Assembly (NCBI GenBank): GCA_964019165.1
Contig: OZ025273.1
Coordinates: 15,234,714-15,298,713, forward strand
Direction: 5' to 3'
Origin: Mastigias papua
Taxonomy: Eukaryota; Cnidaria; Scyphozoa; Rhizostomeae; Mastigiidae
DNA length: 64,000 nt
Shown here: one piece after another, positions 10,658-22,544 of the stretch
Position numbering within the stretch: the first letter of the stretch is position 1
Layout: each line of letters begins with the position of its first letter
Program-made: the position numbers and the translations under genes
Notes under the pieces: generated by a model
What the model saw: only the letters and a program-made list of their open reading frames with translations
What the model was told of the DNA's origin: nothing
The model's database searches: none

Positions 10658-10730
10658 TGTCATTGTCATTGTCATCATTATCATAGGTATCATCATCACG
10701 ATGATTATCTTTATCATTGTCATTTCCAAC
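10595..10730. repeat. (ATC)n microsatellite
   Basis: Trinucleotide run, uninterrupted at about 10,609-10,657 and then degrading through (ATTGTC) and ATC variants to about 10,730. The poly-Ile, poly-His and poly-Met frames it creates are artefacts of the repeat. Confidence 0.95.
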
Positions 10731-10902
10731 AATTTGCCATTTCGTATCTCACAGTTCTTTTACTAATCAACTTGTGGCCATGAGTTTTAGCTTCAATTGA
10801 GAAGTTCCCTTTTAATTCAATGAACATGTCCCTTTTAATTTCATACCCATCCCTTTATTGTTGGGCACTTTTCTCTCTTAATCTAATCTGTGGCTAAAAA
10901 TG

Positions 10903-10912
10903 ATTTTTTTAG
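10903..10912 (+). other. Splice acceptor of the NACHT exon
   Basis: ATTTTTTTAG immediately before the coding frame, preceded by a pyrimidine-rich stretch (TTTTCTCTCTTAATC) around 10,868-10,884. The exon would start at the second position of a codon. Confidence 0.6.
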
Positions 10913-12975
10913 GTGAAATCAAGGAGAAATATAAACAACAACATAGGAAGCATGAAATTCATTGTGTGGATAACAATGAAAGAATAGTATTGAGGGAAGT
11001 AAATGTTGATGAATTTGCTGTCAAGTTGAAGATAAACCAGGAGTCACCAACCATGGACAACTTCAGGGACGAAGCAAGACAACATTTTGCAAATCTTCAT
11101 GGTATGAAAGGTGATGATATTGAAATTTCTCAGTTAATCCATGATGAGAATCGTGTAACTTTCATTCGTGGCATTGCGGGAATGGGGAAATCTGTTCTTG
11201 CCAAACAGTTAGCATATGGATGGGCAAATGGCGACATATTTCAAAATTTTGAAATGTGTGTCATGTTTGAATGTAGAGACTTGAATTACTTCATGAGCCA
11301 TGAAGGGGCTGAGTTGAAGAAGCATGAAGTCCTCAGTGAATTCCTAAAAAGTATGATTAACTACGATTTGAGAAATGGACAAGGGGTCTTGCTTATAGTA
11401 GATGGCCTGGATGAACTCTATGATGTAAATGAAAAATATTCTATCATTTTTGACCTTCTTAATATCAAAGGAAAATACTCAATGGCCAAAGTTATAATAA
11501 CTGGGAGACCTCACGTTGAAGACATGCTAGCTGGCTTTAATAACATGGGTGGCCTATTCAAAGTTGAAATTAGTGGACTGAATGATGATCAAGTCAATAA
11601 ATATATTGACCAATTCTCCTCTCGTGAAGATCACAAAGTAGATATAACCAAGGCAAGAAACTCTTCAGAAAACTATCTTCCCATCATGACAGTGCCACAG
11701 TTTCTCAACACATTTTGCTGTGTTGCCATTTTAGGAAAAGGGCAAGCCATTTTGAACAGCAGTGAATTATATTGCTGGGCGGTTTATTTGCTACTAAGAC
11801 AACATGCTGATAAAAGAGGAGGAAGAGACCCTAGTACTATCTCGCAAATTTTTAGAAGATTTTCGCATACATTGGTCTCCCTGAGTGAACTTTGCTATAA
11901 TTTGCTTAAAGAAAACAGGGTGGTATTTGAAGGAAAGATTAAATCAAACCTTGGCAAAACTGAAGAGGAGATGAAATTTATCAAAAGTCTGTTTGTTGAT
12001 GTGGGAGACTGTTTTAAGGAGAAATATCAATTTAAGCATTTATCACTGATGGAATTTCTCTCAGCCCTTCACATTTGTAAAAGTGGCAGGACAACTCTGA
12101 GGAAAATCATAAAAGAACATTTGGAAAAAGGGTTTATTGAAGTTGTCTCAATTGTATGTCAGATGTTGTCAGGATTTTCACATGAAGGAATTATAAAAGA
12201 AATGCTAATAAATGTTGTTAGATCAAAGCAAAAAGTAGATGGAAAGGAATTGTTAGTTGACATACTAAAAGTGTTAAATGAAGGTTGGTTAGATGATAGT
12301 ACTAAGCTACGCACATCATTTGAAATTATTACCCTTTTTTTGAACAAAAATCGTAACGAGGAGGAGTTTATTAAGTCAGTTATTAGAACACTTCATGGTG
12401 TTCTATTGAATTCAAGTACTATTACAACCGAACACATTTGTGAGATTTGTAAGCACTTGGAAGACTGTGGATTGAAGGAGGAAGATATTCGAATGGCACT
12501 CACAAATGTTGAATTTCAGGGAATCGATGTATCCTATGTTGAACAGCTGGATTTTGTTTCAGTGAAGAATTATTTTCATATTGGCGGTAGCATCGCCTTA
12601 CTCAGAATGAGTACAAGTGTGGATGCCGTTCGAATAAAATTCAAAGCAGACAACGGGAATGGATATTTTGGAGTGGTATGGCTATGGGAATGTGAGTTTC
12701 ATGATAATTTCACTGAATATGGGTCCACTGATCGGCAATTGAATAGGTTGAGCATAGTCAAATGTAAGTGGAAGACTGTAAATAGTTTCATCAAGTTATG
12801 TGATTGGGGTTTGTCGTGTAAAGAGTTTTGGTTACGAGGACTTGACATTGATATTGAATCATGGGAGATTTTGGTGGCTACAGCTGAACAAAAGAAAGAG
12901 AAAGAAGAAATGAACATGAAGAGGTTGTTCATGCACAACTGTACTACTAACATGAGCCGTGAAATGGCAATGAGG
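10913..12975 (+). CDS. NACHT-domain NTPase exon of an NLR-like receptor
   Basis: A 687-codon uninterrupted exon encoding the nucleotide-binding part of an NLR-type innate immune receptor. Counting from the in-frame Met at 10,900, Walker A is GIAGMGKS (residues 91-98), Walker B is VLLIVDGLDEL (163-173), the sensor is KVIITGRPH (197-205) and a winged-helix block FKHLSLMEF lies near 378-386. In this family ATP-driven oligomerisation follows ligand sensing. The Met at 10,900 is probably intronic: a pyrimidine run and AG at 10,911-10,912 give a good acceptor, and GGGTAAGG gives a donor at 12,976. The N-terminal effector domain and leucine-rich repeats, usual partners, must be on other exons and were not found here. 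The C-terminal residues (LFMHNCTTNMS) look like the approach to an LRR region. No stop or frameshift over about 2 kb suggests it is maintained. Confidence 0.85.
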
Positions 12976-12981
12976 GTAAGG
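12976..12981 (+). other. Splice donor of the NACHT exon
   Basis: GTAAGG directly after codon AGG, a near-consensus donor exactly at a codon boundary. Reading through would give only two more residues and a stop, which supports splicing here. Confidence 0.6.
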
Positions 12982-12984
12982 TGA

Positions 12985-15900
12985 TGTACTAATTTTTGAC
13001 TCATAGTTCCATGTTTCTTTGCTTGTTTGCCTGAGATCAGTATTAGCAGGGAAACGTCTGGCCACATGTAAATGTATTAGAGGTAGCAAAAATTACTGCA
13101 GTGTACTGTTTGTGCCAAGAGACGGTATTAACTTCCCTATTCTTCATATTAAGCTAGAGCTCATGAAATGGTGCCTTCTTCACATTCATGCAGGTGGTAC
13201 TTAAGGAACGTACACAGTACTTTAGCCAGTTTTCAAACCCTACCTTGTACACACCCCTCTATAGTTTTGCTCTAACTCTAGATGTCTTAGTTATTTTGTT
13301 TCATAAGAATCTCGTAGTTCTCACTCAAAATATACAAACTTGTATATGTCTGGAGAAGTCCTGTTTTCGCTTTCATGTCAGATAAACAAGGATAGGACAG
13401 AGTTATGATGAGGGAAATGACAATTAAATATTGCTGTATAGATCACCTTCTCCTGGAGAGTTGTCCTTTCTCATCATTTCTCTTGATGAATATGTAGGGA
13501 CCACCCATAAAGTGCGTGTGCAGTTAAGGGGAAGATAGCCCGACAGAAATTGTACAGGTATATACATGGGAAGGAGAGTTGACCAAGTGTATACTTACGC
13601 ATTCGATATTTGTACCTCACCTTTTGTATATTCCTGGAGAAAGAAAAAGAATAATGCTGGAAATCTACTGTCATGTGCCCTCTAATAGCCCCTGCTTTGG
13701 GACCTTTTTGAAAGTATAACCCCTACATTATTACCTTGGAGATTAGGATCCCTTTCAGTAAAATATGGGAATGACTCATTAACAATTAGATGGGTATACT
13801 TTAGAATGCACTCTCTGATGCAATAAGTATGTCAAAGACTGCAAATGCAAAAAAGTATGAAAAATCGAACATGGTCCGGATGTATTTTGTAATATACATA
13901 ATACTGTATATAATGTATAGGTAATATGTATATAATAATTGAAGTTTAATCATATAGTTTACTAACTAATACAGGTAAACTGGCATTAATAAAATTTTGC
14001 TTAGATGTATTTACTGCAATTGTATGTATATCAGGCCCAATTTTGTATTCAGTGTTTAATTAGTGACGGTTTTGGTATATTGCTCACTTAAGGGAGTGTT
14101 CATGCAAAGTATGTTTCCTCTGGAGGACTTCCTTATCTCCACGGTAATAATGTACAGCTTTAATTTGAAAGATGTCCCATAAGAAAGAATGGTCGCTAGA
14201 AGACGTGCATTTGTGGCACAGTGGCCCCAAAATGCCACAAACTGGTAATTTTGATGTATTGTAGGACTTGCTGGTTATATTGCTGGTTACATTCCAATTG
14301 CACTAATGAGCCTCACTACGTAGGCCATTAAAAGTAGATTTATGAGTTCGTTATTGGTTCGTCTGGCCAACTTATCATACGTTGTCTCGTTAGCAAATGA
14401 GACTAATTTTTCCAGCCTTGAACCGCTAGTTTTATTCATGTTCCTGCTACTCCTCACTTATCCTATGTATCTCTTGAATTAGAAAATATCCGATAGTTTG
14501 GAAATTTACTACAGATACTGCGACTGCAAAACTTACCTTATTTTGGCTAATGCAATGATTTTTTATAACTGCTCATTGGCAGTATTACCACTTACACATA
14601 TATGCTGCATCCAGCATGCTTGTGGCAATATTAGACGCATATTAAAAAGCTTTTGATATGGTAGCAGAAAGCACACTTGTATTTCATATTATTTACAAGC
14701 ATAATCTTTCTAATGGCCCCTAAAAATATGTCAACATATTCTCATTCTTCAAGTCTTTTGATATAATATTTATGTTTTTGACAATTCATCAGCGCATATG
14801 CTACTTCTCATTTTCCTCTTTTTCACCATAGTAGCCTGCTTAGTAATCAGTTTTGAAAAGATGCAGAAACTGCATAAGTTACTGGACAGTGTTCTTAGTA
14901 TATTTTCTTGTACTGGGGAAGCTGATGTAGCTATGGTTGAGAAATAATTTAAAGAAACAGTGCTCAATATTATGAATAACATTTCATAGATGTTGCCAGA
15001 AGCTTGCTTTGTCAGTGTCATAAAGGTCTGTGAAATCGGCTACTATCATGCTTCCTACCTATTGCAGGACAAGTGTGAAATGCTTCATAGTATTTACTCC
15101 GATGTTGCCTACATCTTTATTAAATGGAAATTAGTTCTGTTTGAAAGTTATGTCCCTGACATCCTAGATTCTTAGATTAATGTTGATCAGTGTGAAGCAG
15201 GCTTAAATCGTACTTAATGCAGTGTTGTTGGACTCAGTGATTTGATTGACATAGATCTTAGGAATGCTGGGAGTGGTATTCAGAGGAATGTCTTGAGGTA
15301 AGTAGGAAGGACATTCTTGAGTACAATCGTTGCCAAAATAGTTGTATCGTTTTACAGATTTCTCGCAAATTTCTTTGCTTCTCTTCCCCTCTCCCTCAGC
15401 CAATAGTGTGTAGCTGTGATGAAATAGTGGTATTTCTTCTAGCTCTTTCATTTTATGATGCAGCAATGTCCTTTCTATGAATCCTAACATTGTTTCAGGT
15501 TGAGAGGGTTTGGCTACTTTCAAGATCTCTTTTTATAAAAGTACCTTCTTAAGGATTATATTGCCGTTGAAATGGGTGAGAGGGCTTGGCTACAAAGGTA
15601 TGCAGTGTTCAAAGTATTTTTGAGAATGATTGTCTCTTAGTTATCAAATGGCAAATGTGGTAGCTAGAATCAACTTGAAGGTCCATGACTGTGAGTAGTG
15701 GTGATATCAGTTAAGCAGAATTGGTGCACAACTTGCACAGTGACTTATCAAACAGGTGGAGCATATGATGCACATCACTTTGCAGAACTTGGGTTTAGGA
15801 ATATATTCTTTACTGAAGTCTACCTCTTCGTATTCTATTCATTTTTAAATTGTATATACAGGGTATTGCGCGTGATATGTCAACCTTACTGCTAATATTC

Positions 15901-16463
15901 TCCTCTTGCGGTTTAAAGCGGGTTAATTTTCAGTCACAGCTTGAAAGAAATGTGTGGAAAAAATAGGTGTTTATGTGTCTAAGTGATAGCTGTTATAAGA
16001 AAAACATTAAGTATGGAAAATTTTATGATATGGAAGCGCCTGTTTGAGAAATAAGAAGGGAATTGTAAAATTTAAATTGTTGGCATCCTTAGTGTCTACT
16101 TGTGCTTTATTATTTTATAAATTTTAAAACTGGATTTCTTACCATGATTTCAATATCTGATTCATATTGGGAATATTATCAGAATTCAGAATATATATAT
16201 GTTACCTATGTCAGGAAGTCAACCACTAGGAGACATTTAGGAAAGAAATGAGAGTTTATCAGTTATTCTCTCAAAGTATTAGTAATCTCTATCCTTGAGA
16301 TTTTATGAAAGGCCCAGTGAAATTAAATGATGTAATAAAATTTATTAAAATTTGGATTTTCTGTGTCTAAATGACAGATATTACTTTAAAAAACATGGTG
16401 TACTCTAGCATTTTTCTAAAAGGATTGGCCTGAGATCTCTTATTTGGGACTTTAGTTTGTATA
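12985..16463. other. Presumed intron or intergenic DNA
   Basis: About 3.5 kb with no recognisable exon, mobile element or RNA gene. I looked for leucine-rich-repeat exons following the NACHT exon and saw none. A minus-strand frame at 15,203-15,523 (106 residues, Cys-containing) looks protein-like but matches nothing I know. Confidence 0.4.
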
Positions 16464-16464
16464 A

Positions 16465-17047
16465 CTTAGTACTGATAGCCCGCTAAATGCGTGCTCCCCT
16501 TACCCCAGTTCAAAAGTTGTAGATTAGCCTTGGAAAGACTAACGCTGTGCCCCCATAAAAGCTGCATGGTCTATATTTTAGATGAGTACTGATCAAAAAA
16601 GCTCGCATAGGATCACGAGGTGACATCATTGGCCTCTGTTATGGAGCACATTACCTTGGGTCTTGCATTGTGCAAATCGAAGAAAATTGCAAGAAACATT
16701 TGTGCCAGAAATGCTCGGATACCTCCGCTAGGCTACGGGGCTGTACAGGAAAAGGTTGAAAGTCGAAAAGCCCCATAGCCTAGCGCAGGTATCCGAGCAT
16801 TTCTGGCACAAATGTTTCTTGCAATTTTCTTCGATTTGCACAATGCAAGACCCAAGGTAATGTGCTCCATAACAGAGGCCAATGATGTCAGCCTCGTGAT
16901 CCTATGCGAGCTTTTTTGATCCTTACTCATCTAAAATATAGACCATGCAGCTTTTATGGGGGCACAGCGTTAGTCTTTCCAAGGCTAATCTACAACTTTT
17001 GAACTGGGGTAAGGGGAGCACGCGTTTAGCGGGCTATCAGTACTAAG
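16465..17047. mobile_element. 583-bp fold-back (palindromic) element
   Basis: Two arms of about 275 bases are reverse complements: the left arm starts CTTAGTACTGATAGCCCGC at 16,465 and the right arm ends with its inverse at 17,047. They are separated by roughly 26 bases centred near 16,755. Differences between arms are few (single substitutions, for example at the AGGTGACATC versus GATGTCAGCC site). It encodes no transposase. It could be a fold-back or MITE-type DNA transposon. A TA target duplication is possible (AGTACTG / CAGTACT) but the flanking homology makes the exact border ambiguous. Confidence 0.85.
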
Positions 17048-19953
17048 CTAGTCTAATGTATATGAAATAAGCACATAATTGCTCACATTGTTCTTTATAT
17101 GAGACATTAGTGAACAACGTCACATATTGTCTCCTGCATACTTCAATTCTAACGTAGATAGTGTTGTAAAATCTAGCGGTAGAACTGTGACAGTGTATAA
17201 CATATACAATATAGCCCATCAATTGACAGGAATGACTACGGCTATGACCTAGTGGGTGATCACAAATCTTCTCCACACAGGTACACAATTAAATCTGAGC
17301 AATAAACCTGTAATATGGTTGCATCCAGTAATCCTTTGGTAACTGGTATATTTGCTTTCTTTAGCCATTAACTTAGCTTGTATCGAATTATCATAGCTCA
17401 GAGGACTCCATAGTGTTACTTCATAAAAATAAAAGAATATTGATATGTACAGGTAACATGCTATGCAATATTAATCTTCAAATCGGGTTTCGAGTAATTA
17501 CAGTATTTGGGGTGGGGGGAGTTGATAGTAGGGGCTCGGAAAAATCAAGTTTACACAATAGAGATGATCATGCTATCTAATAGTAAGTAATCCCTTTAAA
17601 CTGAATTATCATGTACAGAATGTTCTATGGAAATCATTATTGGAATTTATAGCAACTGTTTTCCAGCAAAGAAACATTCAAGATAAAGGAACCCCTAATT
17701 TGACTCCTCAAAAGTTACACTACGATCTAAAGTGAAAAGAACTACAAAGTGCTGTAAATAAAGAGTAGTGGGAGTCAGCTACAAGATGGAAGATCTGTTC
17801 GGAACGTTACTGGAAGTAAGTAAGGCATCAGCTACGGGGACTGAGAGTAATATGACACGCCCCTCAAGGTTTTGGAGAGAATGCACACGATTGTTTCCTC
17901 AACTAATGCAAGACAAAGAAACAGAGACAGAGTATCAAACTGCAATAATCCACAGACTAAATTGGATAACATCCTAGCTCTAGCCTAAAATAACTGTGTT
18001 GCAAACATAAAGAGCTATGTAGAATTTACAAACAACATGTCAACTCAGACCGGTCTCAACTGTAAACAATGTCAGAGTGGCCTAGCATAGCTGAAAGTGA
18101 ACAGCAGGCTAAAAATCCCAGCAATTATTAAATAGCCCAGTAGGAATCTGCCGAACAACTTGCAGAACCCTTTGCAGTCACAAATCTATAATGTAGTTGT
18201 TCGGAAACAAAGGATCAAAAGTATTTGCGATCATGAGATGAACTTGGGAATCCCCTCGCTTGCCTCTAGAGAAACTACACCAGAATGAAGATTGAAGGAT
18301 ACCAAAACGCTATATGGCTAACACTCAAGAAACTTAGCAAGTCATGTAGTTGGCTTGTGATCACACTTGACATGAAAGACGAACAGCAGCCTATTCATTG
18401 CTTAAACCATACGGGGGGAGGGCTACAAACCTTTCAGAGTTACAATAGATAACACAACGAACTAGCTCATACAGGAAAAACACAGAAAAAACTTTAGAAG
18501 TTAGACAAAACAATTTCAGTATGCTACTGGTTGATACTTTACCACGCCTTACTTTATGTTCCTCAAAATAAAACTGGGACGTCATATCATGCAAAAACAA
18601 CCCAAACTGAAAGCTTCCCGAATGTTATCCCATGTCAGGTAACAAAGCGTAAGAAATACGCGAAATACACCATAACATACCACAAAATACAACATGACAA
18701 TATCTTCTATATTGTTTATCGCAACTTACCGGCAAAAGCACTATGGTTTAGCAGAGAGAATGAAACCGCTCAGGAAGATCTGTCATAGCGATATCACCCT
18801 CGAAAAGTAGGATTCCTTGGCAAATGAAATCAAGCGACAACAGCAATAAACTGGAAGCAGACCGACAAAAGTCTCCTCCAAGTCACACAGCAACTATATG
18901 GTAGTAATGGTTCGCAACTGTAGAATACGGATGAAATGGACAAAGTAGATACAGGAAATCTGAAATCAACCCATTTCAGGAAAATAGAGCAGGCTTACCA
19001 GGAAGAACAGCAACAAAAGTCTCCTCGCAATAACACATACAGCTACTTAGTCCTACATGACCGCTTGCAAAACTGACAACACGCGGTCCAGCAGGGAGGA
19101 GTAACAGTATTGCTGTGAATGGCGATGGGAAGAAAGTTGAATAACTCGACGAGAAAAAATGATAAAAATCAGATCTCTTCTTATGTAAGTAGTAGACCCA
19201 AGTGGCTACCCACAACAGAAATCTCTGGGCCATGGGACGAATACCCTTGGAGGAGATCATGTGCGCGTAATCAGGTCACGCGGTACAATTTAGAGCAATC
19301 TGATTGGTTTGGCATAAATTATCATATAGGGATCTTAGTATATATAGATGACATTTTGACAACTGATGCCTGTACTGCACATTTCACTTTGCTTCATTTA
19401 AACCGAATTTGGTACCAATTTTTTAAAATATTTACTCACTTAGCAAATATCCCAGACATCCAGATTATGTATTTAGTTTATATGTGTCTGGTGGCCAACT
19501 TCTTCGTGCATACAGTTTGTCATGACAGTTTATCACAACAGTACCATTCTGCACTCATTGATAGTTTAAATACAGCTCAGTGCGATACAGTGACGGGATT
19601 AAATATGTTATGATGTGAATGTTGGTTTTCTTATATGCAAGAAAATGGCATGAGTACCAGAAATTGTGTTAAAGTTAGTTTTAGAGAACTATGTCAACAA
19701 AATGCAGATTTCTCGCCAAAGCCCTTATCAATCAACAAGTTGCCCATTACATCACTGAAATCTATAGTAAAAATCGTCATATCTTCAGTTCTGTAAAAGA
19801 TATTGAATTTTATCCAGTTTCTTAACATCATCATTTGTGTATGATTAGTTTAGTAATACTGTTTGCCTGAATTACCACCCCTGGACCCATTGTCTGTAGA
19901 ATTCTAGCAGTTTTAGACTGCTTCTATGGATCATGTGCTCATTTATCTTCTAT
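17048..19953. other. No gene recognised
   Basis: Nearly 3 kb without a recognised feature. Open frames at 17,768-17,977 (+) and 18,976-19,260 (-) have no family resemblance that I can support. Confidence 0.4.
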
Positions 19954-20166
19954 AAGCAAGTGTTGCAAGTTGCAAGTTTTTGCAACTTGTGTCGCAATGC
20001 CAATGCAATGCAATGCATTCGATTGCCGGTTATAACGTGTAATTTTCTGTGCTGTACAGCAAACCTTTCTACAGTTGCCCGACGTAGAAATTGGTCCTAC
20101 TTTCCTAGCAACTGTAAGCATATTTATCGCCATTGCACTGTGCATCATTGAACTTTGCAACTTGCT
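19954..20166. repeat. Short inverted-repeat region (tentative MITE)
   Basis: AGCAAGTGTTGCAAGTTGC at 19,954 is mirrored by TTTGCAACTTGCT ending at 20,166, with a further local inverse (CAAGTTGC ... GCAACTTG) at 19,966-19,989. Borders and target duplication are unclear. Confidence 0.3.
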
Positions 20167-20282
20167 ACTCAATTGCACATTAGGTGCATACGCAGTTTAA
20201 TATTTGAAAAGTCTGTTGGTACTACAGAACTTCACTATAGCACGAAAAAGTGGAGACATTCTTTTAGCATACTGAAGGCTTT

Positions 20283-20302
20283 TTTCGTCCGACACTCGTC
20301 AG
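20283..20302 (-). ncRNA. Hammerhead-like core in the Penelope 3' region (tentative)
   Basis: Minus-strand CTGACGAGTGTCGGACGAAA combines the CUGANGA and GAAA core boxes of a hammerhead ribozyme around a short possible stem II. Hammerheads are known in Penelope-like elements. I could not find a convincing stem III and cleavage triplet next to it, so this is only a resemblance. The related copy at about 59,070-59,092 has a degraded version. Confidence 0.25.
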
Positions 20303-20431
20303 ATTTTGAAACGTCAGATAACGACCGAAAGGTGAACCGAAATATATAGCCGGATGCGGCTGCATGTGATATGATGAATAATGCGTCTATTTAGCCCTGT
20401 GATTGGCCAATTAGCACCTATTCACCATTGT

Positions 20432-20955
20432 TTACTTGAAGAGTCCAAGTGAAAAGACGAACTCCTTTTGTTTACACAAGACTGGGTTTTGAGTCTTGAT
20501 GTAAACCGATTCCAAAACACCTAAATGAAAGGATGATCTTGCTTGCCCAATGATCTGAAAATTATCGTCTGTATATGTTTTGGCGCATTCTGGATTTGTA
20601 ATAAGATGTTGTCCTATGGCCGAATCACTTTTCAATTTAGAATTAGAGTTTTTACACATACAAGGTGGCTGTTCTCTTGTTGTAATGTTTTTCGTCCTGA
20701 TGCTCGTGGGTACATGTTGTTTTATTCTATCTGCTAGCCTCTGCGTAGTGCGCCTTACGTACCGAGCTTCACATCGGCACGAAAATTCCTAAACTACACA
20801 ACTTTTTTGGATGGTAGGAACGCTATCTTTTTTAGCAGATGGTAGCATGACCCTAGTATTATAAACCGCACGGGGCTTCACAGCATAGAAACAAGATGTA
20901 ATGGCTTTAGTAGTTTGGTTGTCAAATTTTGATGAAACATTTCCAATCCTGGGCA
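20432..20955 (-). pseudogene. Penelope GIY-YIG endonuclease domain
   Basis: In minus sense: PRIGNVSSKFDNQ, AVYNTRVMLPSAKKD, then EFSCRCEARYVRRTTQRLADRI (the GIY-YIG strand, with a YVR where most relatives have YVG) and a C-terminal CAKTYTDDNFQIIGQARSS / VLESVYIKTQNPVLC stretch. The nuclease of Penelope-like elements makes the nick used for insertion. A stop interrupts the start of the GIY block (V*EFSC), so the copy is probably dead. Confidence 0.85.
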
Positions 20956-21015
20956 ATAGAGAGTTTACGATTTGATACGTAGCTCACTACGACGACCCTT
21001 GGAGACTTGGACACC
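20956..21015 (+). repeat. Harbinger left terminal repeat with AAT duplication
   Basis: AAT at 20,956-20,958 followed by the 57-base repeat. The inner part reads CTTGGAGACTTGGACAC. Confidence 0.9.
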
Positions 21016-21124
21016 TGCGCGGCGGGGTTGTGCTGCCGTAGTGTGTTGAATTTGGTTACGAAACACAACACGCAAGTGACTACCTAGCTCTTTAGGCGCG
21101 AAAAAAGTGAATTACTACTTTGCT

Positions 21125-22170
21125 ATGGAGGCCAACTTTGAACTGCAAAATCTTGCTTTACAGTTGCATGGAAACAACGTGCTAGATGATGATGACCTTT
21201 TTATGCTCCTAGATGCGCCTAGGCCTAGAAGAAACCTGCATAGCCAGTTGCCATTTTGGCGCTATGAGCATTTCAATCTTGAGGAGATGAACGACAGTGA
21301 ATGTACAGTTGAGTTCAGGTTTGAAAAGGATGATATCTACACACTAATGCATACATTCCGACTCCCAGAGGTGATCAAATGCTACAATGGCGTTATGCAT
21401 TCCCTTGTAGATACGCAGATTTAATTCCAAGGTTTGGTAGGCCCATCCCACAGCTCTGTATGGCAGTCAATGTTGTAACAGATATGATATATAATAGATA
21501 TAGCCATCTGCTTACAGATCTAGATCAACCTTGGCTATCTCCACAAAACCTACAAGCATATGCATGTGCAGTTCATAATAGTGGTGCTGCACTTGCCAAT
21601 TGTTGGGGTTTTGTGGATGGTACAGTCCGACCCATTTGCAGGCCTGGGAGGAATCAAAGAGTGGTCTATAATGGGCACAAAAGGGTACATGCCCTAAAAT
21701 TCCAAGCTGTTGCTGCCCCCAATGGGTTAATTGCAAATTTGTATGGACCTGTAGAGGGTAGAAGACATGACAGTGCTATCTTAGCAATGTCTGGTCTATT
21801 ACCCCAGTTGGAGCAACATTCTGTTTCACCTACTGGAGAAATTTTATGTATATATGGGGATCCAGCCTATCCTCATAGGCTACAACTTCAATGACCATAT
21901 GAGAGAAGAGCCCATTTGACAGAGGAACAACAAGCCTTCAATCAGTCCATGAGTAAGGCCAGGGTATCTGTGGAATGGATTTTTGGAGACATTGTGAATT
22001 ATTTTAAATTCACAGATTTCAAAAAGAACCTCAAGATTGGCCTTAGTTCTGTTGGCAAAATTTATTCAGTGTGTGCCCTCCTAAGAAATGCAATGACATG
22101 CCTCCATGGTTCAACAACATCAACATTCTTTGATTTGCAACCACCTGCTCTCTGCGAATACTTTTTATAG
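21125..22170 (+). pseudogene. PIF/Harbinger DDE transposase (two lesions)
   Basis: Nuclease gene of the transposon. The likely start is ATG at 21,125 (MEANFELQ); an in-frame GTG 18 bases upstream is less likely. The N-terminal frame runs to about 21,380, where a frameshift (probably a small deletion before AFPCRYADLIPRFGRP) moves the reading by one. The catalytic core follows: GFVDGTVRPI (first Asp), GPVEGRRHDSAIL (second Asp) and VSVEWIFGDI (Glu), matching the DDE_4-type triad. An in-frame TGA at about 21,892 interrupts the segment before HLTEEQQAFN. The last frame (21,916-22,170) ends normally. With two breaks the product is not functional. Confidence 0.9.
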
Positions 22171-22544
22171 TTTTCTTGGGTGCATTGAAACGGTTTTTTT
22201 AAAAACCACCAAATAACACCAGTGAAATTAATCCTACGCCTTATTGTCCACATGATAATATGCAGCCTGTTTGCCACAATATAATGAGTAACATGGATTG
22301 TCTCACACTACCATGGTTTCAGTTTTGCAAAACAAAATTGTTACAACTTCCTTTAAGAATTCTGCACTAAGTTTCTGCAAAGTACTTTTTGGAATACAGT
22401 GTAGTGTGATACTAAGCACAACAACATGAAATTAGAGCTCCAGAATAGTTTACTTATTGATGCTTACAATATCTGGCTATCTTGTTCCCATCATGTGCAT
22501 CGTTGGGGATAGAATTTGACAGAAGGAATTCATTGTTTTGCTTA

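Larger units (their letters stand above)
20205..20958 (-). mobile_element. Penelope-like element copy 1, C-terminal and 3' part
   Basis: Distal part of a Penelope-like retroelement on the minus strand. The proximal part lies at 24,087-24,931; a PIF/Harbinger transposon (20,959-24,086) has split it. The coding C-terminus spans about 20,432-20,955 and the 3' untranslated part runs to about 20,205. Joining the two flanks with one AAT target copy gives a continuous reading frame across the insertion site, so the split is recent relative to other decay. Related 3' ends are at 47,552-47,995 and 58,686-59,190. Confidence 0.9.

Noticed and set aside
10595..10730. (ATC)n as the 3' tail of another LINE, like the tail at 488
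   Set aside because: No LINE coding sequence lies on the side where the body would be; the NACHT intron and exon follow directly.
10523..10783. Poly-His, poly-Ile and poly-Met open frames
   Set aside because: They are translations of the (ATC)n microsatellite.
14770..15021. hAT-type transposase C-terminus on the minus strand
   Set aside because: A weak resemblance in one short stretch (TIATSASPVQ) without the surrounding conserved residues.
12985..16463. Leucine-rich-repeat exons downstream of the NACHT exon
   Set aside because: I looked for them after each plausible acceptor (for example near 13,195), but the frames lacked LRR spacing.
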